A stretch of DNA of 29,493 nucleotides from JAVBJN01 sp031546985 (GCA_031546985.1 JAVBJN010000070.1:1-29493); one strand, 5' to 3'; positions 1 through 7,728 are shown, numbered from the stretch's first letter. Numbers and translations are program-made. The notes: generated by a model not told the origin, from the sequence alone.

Positions 1-40
1 ACACACCCATTTTCCGAAGAGCTTCCCGTTTACCGGGTTG

Positions 41-325
41 CAAAGGTAGTGATTTTGTTTCTAAACTTCCAAACTTTTTTTAAAAGTTTTTTTAGTTTAT
101 TTCCTCATAACCGCCTTTCGCTCAACACCTTAAGAACTCATTCCCTTTCCGTTGCAAGGGGCTGCAAAGATACATTCCCTTTTTGAATTTCAAAATGTTT
201 TTTAAACTTTTTTTGAAACCCTTTTAACAACCGATTGAAGAACTTTTTTACTTTCCACTCCCGTTTCTGCGTTACCGTTTTTCTGAAGTGGAGTGCAAAG
301 ATAGGGCTCTTTTTGAAAGATGCAA
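41..325 (-). promoter_or_regulatory. Three tandem leftward promoters, probably of an rRNA or other strong operon off the left edge
   Basis: Read on the minus strand, three Bacteroidota -7 boxes occur about 125-130 bases apart: TATCTTTG at 296-303, TATCTTTG at 165-172 and TACCTTTG at 41-48. Each has TTG upstream: at 323-325 (19-base spacer), 191-193 (18) and 70-72 (21). Stretches rich in A and T lie upstream of the second and third boxes (73-95 and 195-255), like UP elements. The transcript would run out of the window at base 1, and its first bases can form a small hairpin (CCCG/CGGG, 25-28 with 34-37). Stacked promoters with A-tracts are typical of Bacteroidota rRNA operons, so an rRNA operon just outside is the best guess. 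That gene is not visible. Confidence 0.6.
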
Positions 326-365
326 CTACTTCGTAAAAATATTTGTAGCAACTGCTAAAAAAGAA

Positions 366-387
366 GACCGCCGCTAACGCGGCGGTC
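366..387 (-). terminator. Intrinsic terminator of arginine decarboxylase
   Basis: A perfect 9-base stem, GACCGCCGC (366-374) pairing with GCGGCGGTC (379-387), has a 4-base loop. On the minus strand it is followed by a U-rich run (plus-strand A-run at 355-365). It lies 24 bases past the stop codon of the gene ending at 411, and separates that gene from the promoters further left. Confidence 0.85.
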
Positions 388-410
388 TATATATATACTG
401 TACAAACAGT

Positions 411-1826
411 CTATTTAATATAACCCAGTATCTTAAGCATACTCTGCGGCGACTGCTCTTTGGCATACAGCCAATCTACCAGTTTGCCGTTTTTGTCCTG
501 CTCAATAATAATGTGCTTGGGCGATGGCACCATGCAGTGCTTGATACCGCCGTAACCCGCCAGCTGATCCTGGTAAGCACCGGTATGGAAGAACCCGATA
601 TACAGCGGCTCCGCGGTTTTGTCTTTATCTACCTTAGGCAGGAACACTGCATTAATGTGCTCTTCGGAAGTATAGAAATCGTGACTATCGCAGGTAATAC
701 CACCGAGGTGCACCTCATGGTACTCTTTGTCCCACTTATTGACCGGCAGCATCAGGAATTTCTCCCCGATACCCCAGGTGTCGGGCAATGTAGTAATGAA
801 AGAGCTGTCGATCATATACCAGATCTCCCGGTCGTTCTGCATCTTCTCGCCCAATACACTATATATGGTAGCAGCAGATTCGCCTACGGTAAAAGAACCA
901 AACTCGGTATAGATATCGGGCATATCTACCTTATTCTGCTTACAGGCCTTTTTAATGGTAGCAATGATCTCGCTGATCATGTACTGGTAATCGTATTCAA
1001 AACCAAGCGAGTGCTTGATGGGGAAACCACCGCCAATATTGATCGCTTCCAGCTCGGGCGCGATCTTCTTTAACTGGCAATACAGGTTTACTACCTTATT
1101 GAGCTCACTCCAGTAATACACATCATCTTTAATACCCTTATTCATAAAGAAATGGAGCATCTTAAGCTGAAACTTGGGATTGCCTTTAATCTTATCGATA
1201 TAAAACTCCAGCGCATCCCTGTTGCGGATACCCAGCCTGGAGGTATAGAAATCAAACGCCGGTTCTTCTTCTGCCGCAATGCGCATACCAATCTTCACTG
1301 GCTCTTTGGTACGTACCGCGCGCTGGTAATCTTCCAGCTCGGCAACGTTATCCAACACAGGCGTCACATTTTTAAACCCGGCATTGATTAACCCTGCAAT
1401 GGCTTTGGTATAAGCTTTGTTCTTATACCCGTTGCAGATAATCGCAAGATCTTTATTGATCTTCTTTTTCTCATAAAGCTTTTTAATGATCTCGATATCG
1501 TAGGTATACGATGTTTCGAGATGCACGCCATGCTTCAGAACCTCCTCCACGATAAATGAGAAGTGCGAGCTTTTGGTACAATAGCAGTAATAATACTGCC
1601 CATCATACTTATGCTTTTTCATAGCATCTGCAAACATCTTTTTGGCCTTATTGATCTGCATACCAATCTTAGGCAAGTAGGTCATCTTTAAAGGAGTACC
1701 ATACTTGTCGATCAGTCTTTTCAGATCAACGCCATTAAATTGCAGATAACTGTCTTTTACATCAAAACCTTCCTGGGGAAAGTGGAACGTCTGATCGACG
1801 AGGTCGCTGTAAGAGGTGTTGTTCAT
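411..1826 (-). CDS. speA: Biosynthetic arginine decarboxylase (PLP, alanine-racemase fold)
   Basis: Predicted to decarboxylate arginine to agmatine, the first step of polyamine synthesis, in the cytoplasm. The 471-residue protein has the layout of fold-III PLP decarboxylases: the Schiff-base lysine in YCTKSSH (K85), a phosphate-binding glycine loop INIGGGFP (263-269), TEFGSFTVGES (307-317) in the place of the usual EPGR segment, and the substrate-side cysteine motif CDSHD (379-383) near the C-terminus. It is much shorter than the roughly 630-660-residue E. coli SpeA and fits the shorter Bacteroidota form. The only upstream Met in a sensible place is used. A -7 box lies at 1889-1896 and a terminator at 366-387, so it is probably a single-gene unit. 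A diaminopimelate or ornithine decarboxylase is less likely given the motifs, but substrate cannot be proven from sequence. Confidence 0.85.
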   Translation of the reverse strand: MNNTSYSDLVDQTFHFPQEGFDVKDSYLQFNGVDLKRLIDKYGTPLKMTYLPKIGMQINKAKKMFADAMKKHKYDGQYYYCYCTKSSHFSFIVEEVLKHGVHLETSYTYDIEIIKKLYEKKKINKDLAIICNGYKNKAYTKAIAGLINAGFKNVTPVLDNVAELEDYQRAVRTKEPVKIGMRIAAEEEPAFDFYTSRLGIRNRDALEFYIDKIKGNPKFQLKMLHFFMNKGIKDDVYYWSELNKVVNLYCQLKKIAPELEAINIGGGFPIKHSLGFEYDYQYMISEIIATIKKACKQNKVDMPDIYTEFGSFTVGESAATIYSVLGEKMQNDREIWYMIDSSFITTLPDTWGIGEKFLMLPVNKWDKEYHEVHLGGITCDSHDFYTSEEHINAVFLPKVDKDKTAEPLYIGFFHTGAYQDQLAGYGGIKHCMVPSPKHIIIEQDKNGKLVDWLYAKEQSPQSMLKILGYIK

Positions 1827-1888
1827 CGAACGGTTGTGAGCATTTATATGTTAACACAATGACTAAAAAACCCGTGTAAAAATTGCGA

Positions 1889-1896
1889 CAAAAGTA
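1889..1896 (-). promoter_or_regulatory. -7 promoter box of arginine decarboxylase
   Basis: The minus strand reads TACTTTTG, an exact TAnnTTTG match, about 63 bases upstream of the start codon. The upstream element is only a weak match (TTTAC near 1915-1919). Confidence 0.45.
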
Positions 1897-1926
1897 GCAT
1901 TTTGCAGATATTCTGTAAAAAATAAT

Positions 1927-2553
1927 TTAAGCCCCCTTTAAAAGCTCAAATCCGTGCCTGCCTTCGCAGAAAAGCAGGTCTACCACGCTCAGATTAGGCA
2001 AAAAACCTATACGATCTTCGAACACCTGGCGATAAACCGGCAAGCCCTCGCCACGCTCCTGGTCTGCCGGACGAAAAGCTGCACGCAAATCTGCCACGCC
2101 CAATTCCGGCGCCTTTACATAGGATTCGGTAAGCACATAATCGGGTTTAAAACCGAGCAAACGGTTAATCATATCCATAAACCCGAGGTTCATATCGAGC
2201 AGGTATACAAATTGCTGCTCATACATGTGGCGAAAATCGGCTTCGAAATATTCGAAATAGGGCGAGCGGCGGTAATTGCTCTCCAGTGTGCGCCAATGCT
2301 GCACATTCCAACGTTCCTTATACGACAGCTTTACGTCTTTCATCTGCGTGCGCTGCCCCTTTCCTTTTTCGAGCGGCACGCTCAGCATTACCTTTCCGTT
2401 GGCACCGGCCACCCAGCATCGGTTTTTGTACGATACCTTCTGGTAATGCTCCCATTGCTCGAGCCATACCTTTTCTGTATGTACCAGCGACTGGTAATAC
2501 GCGATGGATGGCAAATATTGTATATCCATTAACACTTCCGTGCCGTGTTTCAT
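1927..2553 (-). CDS. WbqC-like family protein
   Basis: A 208-residue soluble protein of the WbqC-like family, which is widespread in Bacteroidota and sometimes linked to glycan or O-antigen loci, but whose biochemical role is not established. Recognisable parts are the N-terminal QYLPSIAYYQSL segment (residues 12-23), the central KGKGQRTQMKDVKLSYKERW block, WNVQHWRTLESNYRRSPYFEYF (where the conserved Trp/His/Tyr lie), and DMNLGFMDMINRLLG. Length is normal for the family. The first Met (2553) is kept because family members begin shortly before the QYLPS motif; Met9 is an alternative. It is divergent from the GWxTD gene, with 57 bases between the two chosen starts. No signal peptide is seen. 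Confidence 0.8.
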   Translation of the reverse strand: MKHGTEVLMDIQYLPSIAYYQSLVHTEKVWLEQWEHYQKVSYKNRCWVAGANGKVMLSVPLEKGKGQRTQMKDVKLSYKERWNVQHWRTLESNYRRSPYFEYFEADFRHMYEQQFVYLLDMNLGFMDMINRLLGFKPDYVLTESYVKAPELGVADLRAAFRPADQERGEGLPVYRQVFEDRIGFLPNLSVVDLLFCEGRHGFELLKGA

Positions 2554-2610
2554 AAGCGCCCAAACTGCTTTTTAAGTAATATTGCGTGTTCAAAAATCAC
2601 AATTACACAC

Positions 2611-4062
2611 ATGCGCAGGTTTTTCATCCTGGTTTCATCACTCTTCGCTACCCAGGCATTTGCCCTGGAAGGCAATATCAAGCCCAACCTTTTTTACAAT
2701 ACGGCAGGAAAGCCTGAGCTGGAGATACACATGGTTGTAAACAGCAAAACTATTCAATTCAAAAAGAACAACGTGCAAAAATGGGCCGCGGGCCTGATAG
2801 CCAGGATAACGGTAACCAATAATGGCATACCTGTAACGCAGTCTTTTAATATTTCAAGCCTCCCATACGAGAGCAAAGAAGAAGCCGCCATGTACAACAT
2901 TGCAGATATTCTTACTATTCCCGATCTGAAAGCCGGTGCCAGCCAGGTGCATTTTTCGCTCACCGATGCCAGTGATAGTACCAACACCTTTAGCCAGGAC
3001 TTTAGCGTAACAGCAGGCGACATAACTACCAAAGGTGGGTTTGGCGATATTTTTTTTGCAGAGCAGCTGGTTAAAGAAACGCCGGGCATGCGGAACGGGT
3101 ACCAATACATACCCTATCCTTTCGACTTTTTTGCCGAAGGCATGAGCCATATTCACTTCTACACCGAGCTGTACCTGCCCGAGGCCGTGCAGAAAACACC
3201 GGTTACGGTAAACTACGGCATTAGTAAAAAATCGGGACGTGCGCCATTCAAAGGATACCAGCACACCATTCACCCCGATGGTGGCAGATTTGTGATGCCA
3301 GTGGCCGAGTCTTTGTCTATCGACTCTCTGCCCAGCGGCAATTATTACCTTACCCTATATGCATACCAGAACTCCGAGCTGCTCGATTCTGCTTCTGTTT
3401 TCTTTCAACGCATTAATACGGTAGACCATTCCCGCAACCCTAACTTATATGAGCCGGAACCAGAGAGCCATGCTTTGCTGGTAGATGTAGACACTTCTTT
3501 TGTGGGCAAGTTTACACCTGCGCAGCTCGACAAATGCCTGCGTATGCTGATGCCGGTTGAAAGGGGAACCGATATACAGGTAATAAACACCCTGATGGAG
3601 TCGAAAAACCTGGAACAGAAGAGACGATACATTTATAACCACTGGGCAGAGAAAAACAGCATAGACCCTAAAAAGGCATTTGACGATTACATTAAGGTGG
3701 TCAATTACCTGCAAAAGGAATACGGCACTTCGTACAAGCCTGGTTTTGAAACCGACCGTGGCGGCGTATACCTCCGTTATGGTAAGCCCAATAATATTAT
3801 TCGGGTAGAGCGGGAGACCTCTGCCTACCCTTACGAGATCTGGCAATACTACAGCCTGGAAGAACCTAAGACCAGCAATGCCATCTTCCTGTTTTACAAG
3901 CCCAGTTACTCCATCGGCGACTACCTGCTGCTGCACTCTACCGTGCGGGGCGAAAGGAGAGACCCGGCCTGGAGAACCAAACTGTTCCAAAACCAGAATG
4001 GCGGCAACACCACAGTAAGCCCATACGGCTCTAAAGTAGACGAATACATGAAAGGCCAGTAA
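2611..4062 (+). CDS. Secreted GWxTD domain-containing protein
   Basis: A 483-residue exported protein. I start it at Met 2611 because MRRFFILVSSLFATQAFA is a clean signal peptide; the longer frame from 2545 would overlap the WbqC gene start and hide that signal. The body begins with beta-rich sequence (about 25-290) like Bacteroidota surface proteins. The C-terminal half has the GWxTD family signature: a helical section with the HWAEKN segment, then KPGFETDRGGVYLRYGKPN, where GFETD (378-382) takes the place of GWxTD and the Tyr-Gly-x-Pro turn follows. The family has no known catalytic activity; it is exported and common in Bacteroidota and related phyla. The stop is 20 bases before the LEA-type gene, so the two are probably one operon. 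Function unknown. Confidence 0.8.
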   Translation: MRRFFILVSSLFATQAFALEGNIKPNLFYNTAGKPELEIHMVVNSKTIQFKKNNVQKWAAGLIARITVTNNGIPVTQSFNISSLPYESKEEAAMYNIADILTIPDLKAGASQVHFSLTDASDSTNTFSQDFSVTAGDITTKGGFGDIFFAEQLVKETPGMRNGYQYIPYPFDFFAEGMSHIHFYTELYLPEAVQKTPVTVNYGISKKSGRAPFKGYQHTIHPDGGRFVMPVAESLSIDSLPSGNYYLTLYAYQNSELLDSASVFFQRINTVDHSRNPNLYEPEPESHALLVDVDTSFVGKFTPAQLDKCLRMLMPVERGTDIQVINTLMESKNLEQKRRYIYNHWAEKNSIDPKKAFDDYIKVVNYLQKEYGTSYKPGFETDRGGVYLRYGKPNNIIRVERETSAYPYEIWQYYSLEEPKTSNAIFLFYKPSYSIGDYLLLHSTVRGERRDPAWRTKLFQNQNGGNTTVSPYGSKVDEYMKGQ

Positions 4063-4082
4063 ACACAACAAACCAACCGGAA

Positions 4083-4550
4083 ATGAAACGTATTATAACA
4101 CTGCTCACCATTATACTATCGCTGGCCTCTTTTCAGGCTTTTGCTATAAAGGATATTGAATATGTGGGCATCCGCGATATGAGCTTTAAAGGATTAGGCC
4201 TTACCGAAACCACCATGGAGCTGCTGATTGAGTACAACAACCCCAATAAATTTGGCATCGACATTCGCAATACGGTGCTGGATGTGTATATCAATGATGT
4301 GTTTGTGGCCAAAAGCACACAGCTCGATCCGGTGCGGGTGCCCTCGCAGGGGCATTTCTTTTTCCCGATCACAGTGGCTTTTAACCCTGCCAAGGCATTG
4401 GGCTTTACACTGGGCAATATGGCTACAGCAGCTTTTTTGAACAAACCGCTTAAAATAAAAATGACCGGTACTGCCCGCGTTGGAAAAGGTTTCCTTACGG
4501 TCAAAATACCGGTCAAAATCGAAGAAGAAGTAAACGCTAAGTTTTTCTAG
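4083..4550 (+). CDS. Exported LEA type 2 (LEA14-like) family protein
   Basis: A 155-residue protein with an N-terminal signal peptide (MKRIITLLTIILSLASFQAFA, about 21 residues) and one LEA_2/WHy-type immunoglobulin-like beta-sandwich. The family traits are visible: a polar first strand ending in IEYNNPNKFGIDIRNTVLDVYIND, the alternating hydrophobic pattern, and a closing strand VGKGFLTVKIPVKIEE. In other organisms such domains are linked to desiccation or stress, but there is no defined activity. No lipobox cysteine is present, so it is probably periplasmic. It follows the GWxTD gene by 20 bases, and its stop codon overlaps the pyrE stop (the CTAG at 4547-4550 holds both). Confidence 0.8.
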   Translation: MKRIITLLTIILSLASFQAFAIKDIEYVGIRDMSFKGLGLTETTMELLIEYNNPNKFGIDIRNTVLDVYINDVFVAKSTQLDPVRVPSQGHFFFPITVAFNPAKALGFTLGNMATAAFLNKPLKIKMTGTARVGKGFLTVKIPVKIEEEVNAKFF

Positions 4551-5176
4551 CGCCCCCAGGTATCCGGGGTCTGGCGCCAGCTTTGCAAAGACTCAGCCTG
4601 GTCGGCAGAAACAATATTTTTTTCTACAGCCAGCTCAATGAGCGACTCATAGTTACTTAAAGAATGAACGGGAATGCCTGCGTTATCGAAAAGAGCGCGG
4701 GCTTTTTCAAATCCGTAATTGAATACAGAACAAACACCCACTACAACACCTCCTGCTTTCTGCACCGCTTCTACAGCTTCCATGCTGCTTTTACCGGTAG
4801 AAATAAGGTCTTCGATAACCACAACCTGCTGGCCGGGCTCCAGCACACCCTCGATCTGGTTGCCCAGGCCGTGTTCTTTTGGTTTGGAACGGATGTAAAT
4901 GAAAGGCAGCTTAAGCAAATCGGCTACCAGTGCGCCATGCGGGATACCTGCGGTGGCTACACCGGCAATCACATCAGCATCAGGAAATTTCTCAAAAATC
5001 ACTGCGCTCAGTTCACTTTTCACGTAATCCCGTACAAAAGGAAATGATAAAATTTTGCGATTATCGCAGTATATTGGAGAACGCCAGCCGGAAGTCCAGG
5101 TGAAGGGTTCTTGAACATTTAACTTAACTGCATGGATTTGCAGCAATTTCTCAGCAAGTTGTTTCGCAGATTCCAT
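4547..5176 (-). CDS. pyrE: Orotate phosphoribosyltransferase
   Basis: Joins orotate to PRPP to make orotidine monophosphate, the fifth step of pyrimidine synthesis. The 209-residue protein shows the family hallmarks: FTWTSGWRSPIYCDNR near the N-terminus (25-40), the VATAGIPHGA loop (73-82), the basic catalytic loop RSKPKEHG (96-103), and the PRPP-binding motif VVVIEDLISTGKS (118-130) with its acidic pair ED. I use Met at 5176 rather than the open frame reaching 5428, because the extra 84 residues are not family-like and would overlap the NUDIX gene. A promoter sits directly upstream, leaving almost no leader. Length matches bacterial PyrE. Confidence 0.95.
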   Translation of the reverse strand: MESAKQLAEKLLQIHAVKLNVQEPFTWTSGWRSPIYCDNRKILSFPFVRDYVKSELSAVIFEKFPDADVIAGVATAGIPHGALVADLLKLPFIYIRSKPKEHGLGNQIEGVLEPGQQVVVIEDLISTGKSSMEAVEAVQKAGGVVVGVCSVFNYGFEKARALFDNAGIPVHSLSNYESLIELAVEKNIVSADQAESLQSWRQTPDTWGR

Positions 5177-5182
5177 ATGCTT

Positions 5183-5213
5183 CAAACCTACATCAATTCC
5201 GGCATTTATACAA
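5183..5213 (-). promoter_or_regulatory. Promoter of pyrE
   Basis: On the minus strand TAGGTTTG (5183-5190) has TTG (5211-5213) 20 bases upstream. The box ends only 6 bases from the ATG at 5176, so the mRNA would be leaderless or nearly so. Confidence 0.6.
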
Positions 5214-5224
5214 ACCGATAAAAT

Positions 5225-5833
5225 ATGACAAAAATTTACCTGCATCAAAAACCCATATTTTTTATCACCCCCGAAGAAACAGCCAACCCCGTTTACCCGG
5301 TTATAGACCTGGTGGGCGACTGGTGGCAAACCATACACCAATACCTGGATGGCAATACCCACAATGGCATTAGTGTAAAAGCCGAAAGTGCGGCCACCAT
5401 ACAAAAGGCGCTGCAAAAGAACTTTCATACCATTGTAGCAGGTGGCGGCGTGGTATACAATGAAGAAGGCGCTATATTAATGATATTCCGCAACGGTTTC
5501 TGGGACCTGCCCAAGGGCAAACTGGACGAAGGCGAAAGCATTGAAGAATGCGCGGTACGCGAGGTGAGGGAAGAAACAGGTTTGAAAAAAGTAACGCTGA
5601 GCAAGCACCTGCACACTTCTTACCATACTTATGAGATGAAGGGCAAGCACATTCTGAAGGTAACAGAATGGTATGAAATGCAGGCAGAAGGGCATGTAAA
5701 ACTGGTGCCCCAGGGCGAAGAAGGCATTGAAAAAGCAGAATGGGTGCAACCCGATCATATTAAACCCTACCTGAGCAATACCTACCCTTCGATTATAGAC
5801 GCATTACAAAAGGCAACTGCCTTATCAATATAA
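5225..5833 (+). CDS. NUDIX hydrolase
   Basis: A 202-residue cytoplasmic protein with a complete NUDIX box at 98-120 (GKLDEGES... REVREETGL), including the metal-binding REVREE core. NUDIX enzymes cleave a nucleoside diphosphate linked to another group; the substrate here cannot be read from sequence. The first 65 residues precede the NUDIX fold and do not resemble a named domain. They include PVYPVIDLVGDWW, which may shape a lid or dimer surface. The gene is divergent from pyrE, 48 bases apart, and ends at a bidirectional terminator shared with coaD. Alternative readings such as a pyrophosphatase for dinucleoside polyphosphates or ADP-ribose are possible but unproven. Confidence 0.88.
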   Translation: MTKIYLHQKPIFFITPEETANPVYPVIDLVGDWWQTIHQYLDGNTHNGISVKAESAATIQKALQKNFHTIVAGGGVVYNEEGAILMIFRNGFWDLPKGKLDEGESIEECAVREVREETGLKKVTLSKHLHTSYHTYEMKGKHILKVTEWYEMQAEGHVKLVPQGEEGIEKAEWVQPDHIKPYLSNTYPSIIDALQKATALSI

Positions 5834-5856
5834 AAGCCAGGCAAAACCTGGCTTTT
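5832..5856. terminator. Bidirectional terminator between the NUDIX gene and coaD
   Basis: A perfect 10-base stem, AAAAGCCAGG (5832-5841) with CCTGGCTTTT (5847-5856), has a 5-base loop. It overlaps the NUDIX stop codon and ends one base before the coaD stop. The A-run on one side and T-run on the other allow use in both directions. Confidence 0.85.
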
Positions 5857-5857
5857 A

Positions 5858-6316
5858 TTATATATGAATTTCTTTGGGCAAAAACTGCCGGGCATCGCCA
5901 CCGTTGCGTATCACATCGCGCACCAGCGTAGAAGCTACCGTAGAGAACTGCGGAGACGAGGTTAAAAAAACCGTCTCCAACTGCGGATCCAGCATACGGT
6001 TCATATCTGCAATAGCTCTTTCGTATTCAAAATCGCTTACATAACGTATGCCTCTGAGAATATAACGGGCGTCTATCTTTTTGCAAAAATCTACGGTAAG
6101 CCCTTCGTAAGAAGCTACTTCTATGCGTGGGTCTTCTTTAAAGATCTCCCTTATCCAGCTCATGCGCTGGTCCAGGCTGTACATCGGCTCTTTGTTCGAA
6201 TTCACACCAATACCGATCACCAGTTTATCGAAAAGCGATACCGACCGGTTTATTACATCCACATGTCCCAGTGTTATAGGATCGAAGGTGCCCGGAAAAA
6301 GACAAATACGTTGCAT
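5858..6316 (-). CDS. coaD: Phosphopantetheine adenylyltransferase
   Basis: Transfers AMP from ATP to 4'-phosphopantetheine, giving dephospho-CoA, the penultimate step of CoA synthesis. The 152-residue protein has the nucleotidyltransferase signature PGTFDPITLGH (8-18), the RGIRYVSDFEYE segment (89-100) and the C-terminal ASTLVRDV motif. Length and start are standard. It lies 9 bases downstream of rsmD and is the last gene of the DUF3822-rsmD-coaD unit, an association common in bacteria (rsmD-coaD). Confidence 0.96.
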   Translation of the reverse strand: MQRICLFPGTFDPITLGHVDVINRSVSLFDKLVIGIGVNSNKEPMYSLDQRMSWIREIFKEDPRIEVASYEGLTVDFCKKIDARYILRGIRYVSDFEYERAIADMNRMLDPQLETVFLTSSPQFSTVASTLVRDVIRNGGDARQFLPKEIHI

Positions 6317-6325
6317 GTCAGGAGT

Positions 6326-6862
6326 TTAGGGTTGTACAAACACAGAAAATATAGTGGTTCCGTAAACTTTTTTACGGTCAAAATTCGGATGGTTGTCGTA
6401 GCTGTTGCGTGGCGTATGTTCCAATACAAACCAGCCACCGGGCTTAAGTAAGCCTCTTTCGAAAATGCGCAATGGCAGATCGTCGATCGTTTCGAGAGCA
6501 TAAGGCGGCCCGGCAAAAATAAAATCGAACTGCTCGGTACACTGCCCTATAAAACGAAACACATCGAGTTTGTGCATTTTAAAGGTCAATCCCAGCGTAG
6601 CAGAGGTCTTTTTGATGAAATCAAACATCTGCGTGTCTTTCTCTACAATCGTTTGATCGGCAGCCCCGCGGGAACCCAGCTCGTAGCTGATGGCACCGGT
6701 GCCGCCAAAAAGATCGAGGGTTTTGATGCCGGTAAAGTCAATATTGTTTTGCAACATATTGAACAGGCCTTCTTTGGCTACATCGGTAGTAGGCCGGGTA
6801 TAGGGCATTTTTGAAGGCGGATTGATCCGTCTTCCGCCAAATTCTCCACTTATTATGCGCAT
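6326..6862 (-). CDS. rsmD: 16S rRNA (guanine-N2) methyltransferase RsmD, with altered motif IV
   Basis: RsmD methylates N2 of G966 (E. coli numbering) in 16S rRNA, using S-adenosylmethionine. The 178-residue protein has the expected start MRIISGEFGGRRI, the RPTTDVAKEGLFNML segment (23-37), the SAM-binding DLFGGTGAISYEL (50-62) and the acidic TIVEKD (71-76). The catalytic motif IV, normally (D/N)PP(Y/F), reads FAGPPY here: residue 118 is Gly, codon GGG. The frame is otherwise intact and of normal length. It overlaps the DUF3822 gene by 10 bases and precedes coaD by 9, so it is co-transcribed. The family call is secure; full activity is less certain because of G118. Confidence 0.88.
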   Translation of the reverse strand: MRIISGEFGGRRINPPSKMPYTRPTTDVAKEGLFNMLQNNIDFTGIKTLDLFGGTGAISYELGSRGAADQTIVEKDTQMFDFIKKTSATLGLTFKMHKLDVFRFIGQCTEQFDFIFAGPPYALETIDDLPLRIFERGLLKPGGWFVLEHTPRNSYDNHPNFDRKKVYGTTIFSVFVQP

Positions 6863-7707
6863 GACGCGAGACTAAAAAGATTCAGGAAATAGTGTGCAGG
6901 AAACAGGTTGAGCAATGCAGGGTATTCTACTCCTTTAAGGAAAGAAGCCTGGCGCACCTGCTTGCAATAGGTTTGCAGGTCTTTGGCCAGCATGGTGCCG
7001 GCATAGCTATTGCCACTCAATTCAAAAGAGCATTGTTCAAAATCTACCTTAAACTCCTTACAGATCTGCAGGAGCGTATTGAGAAAATCGGCGGTATAAG
7101 GTGCTTCGTAATATTGTTGCAACTGCAACTGCTGTTGGGCAAACAAAGTAACCTGCATGCCTTTTTCTTTAAGCTCTACATAAAAGGCGTGGGCCGCACG
7201 GTCTTTACCTTTCATCAGCGCACTGAGTAAGGGCGCACTGCTGTGCATAACCTCGGCGGCAGGCCATAATTTATGAATCGCTTTTTTCCACGATAAGGGC
7301 AATGCAAATACCGATACAGCATCTGTAGCTTCGGGGCGGGTAGACAATACTGCCTGATCGGGCAATATATGAAACTGCAACGCACTCCAGTCCTCGGCCT
7401 TACCTGCTTGCTGCAATGCAGCAGGCACCAGCATATGCACCGGCCCCTCCCATGCTACCAATACCCGAGACAGCGGTTTTCTGAAATATTTGTTACCAGC
7501 CACCAGGCTCATAAACAGCTCAGGCGTAAGGGGCCTTGAAGCGTGACGGAAATATTGCAAACCCAGTATTTTTTTACTGGCAGCATGCTGCACAGCAAGG
7601 CATACCTGCTGGGTACCCAATACCACCAGTATGGTATCGGCTTCGGCAGGCAGGTATTCTGCACCGGCAAATGTATCTATCAGTGGTTGTTGATAAGCTT
7701 TAATCAT
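6853..7707 (-). CDS. DUF3822 family protein
   Basis: A 284-residue cytoplasmic protein of a Bacteroidota family of unknown function that is typically found next to rsmD and coaD, as here. It alternates hydrophobic strands and helices (DTILVVLGTQQVCLAVQ; RVLVAWEGPVHMLVP; SVFALPLSW), a pattern reminiscent of an actin-like ATPase fold, but no complete nucleotide-binding motif is visible; that fold is an inference. I prefer Met at 7707 over 7740: the longer version would run into the MATE promoter, and TATTATTG (7718-7725, one mismatch to the -7 box) lies just upstream of 7707. Its end overlaps the rsmD start by 10 bases, suggesting coupled translation. Confidence 0.75.
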   Translation of the reverse strand: MIKAYQQPLIDTFAGAEYLPAEADTILVVLGTQQVCLAVQHAASKKILGLQYFRHASRPLTPELFMSLVAGNKYFRKPLSRVLVAWEGPVHMLVPAALQQAGKAEDWSALQFHILPDQAVLSTRPEATDAVSVFALPLSWKKAIHKLWPAAEVMHSSAPLLSALMKGKDRAAHAFYVELKEKGMQVTLFAQQQLQLQQYYEAPYTADFLNTLLQICKEFKVDFEQCSFELSGNSYAGTMLAKDLQTYCKQVRQASFLKGVEYPALLNLFPAHYFLNLFSLASCA

Positions 7708-7728
7708 AACAGCGCTGCAATAATAACA

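Larger units (their letters stand above)
1..410. other. Gene-free stretch at the left edge
   Basis: No credible reading frame and no tRNA-like fold was seen in these 410 bases. The content is the tandem leftward promoters (41-325) and the arginine decarboxylase terminator (366-387). The segment 80-260 is strongly biased to T on the plus strand. Confidence 0.6.

Noticed and set aside
2545..2610. Earlier start for the GWxTD gene
   Set aside because: It would bury the signal peptide 22 residues inside the protein and overlap the divergent WbqC start.
4547..5428. Longer pyrE product of 293 residues
   Set aside because: The first 84 residues are not PyrE-like, overlap the NUDIX gene on the other strand and lie upstream of the pyrE promoter.
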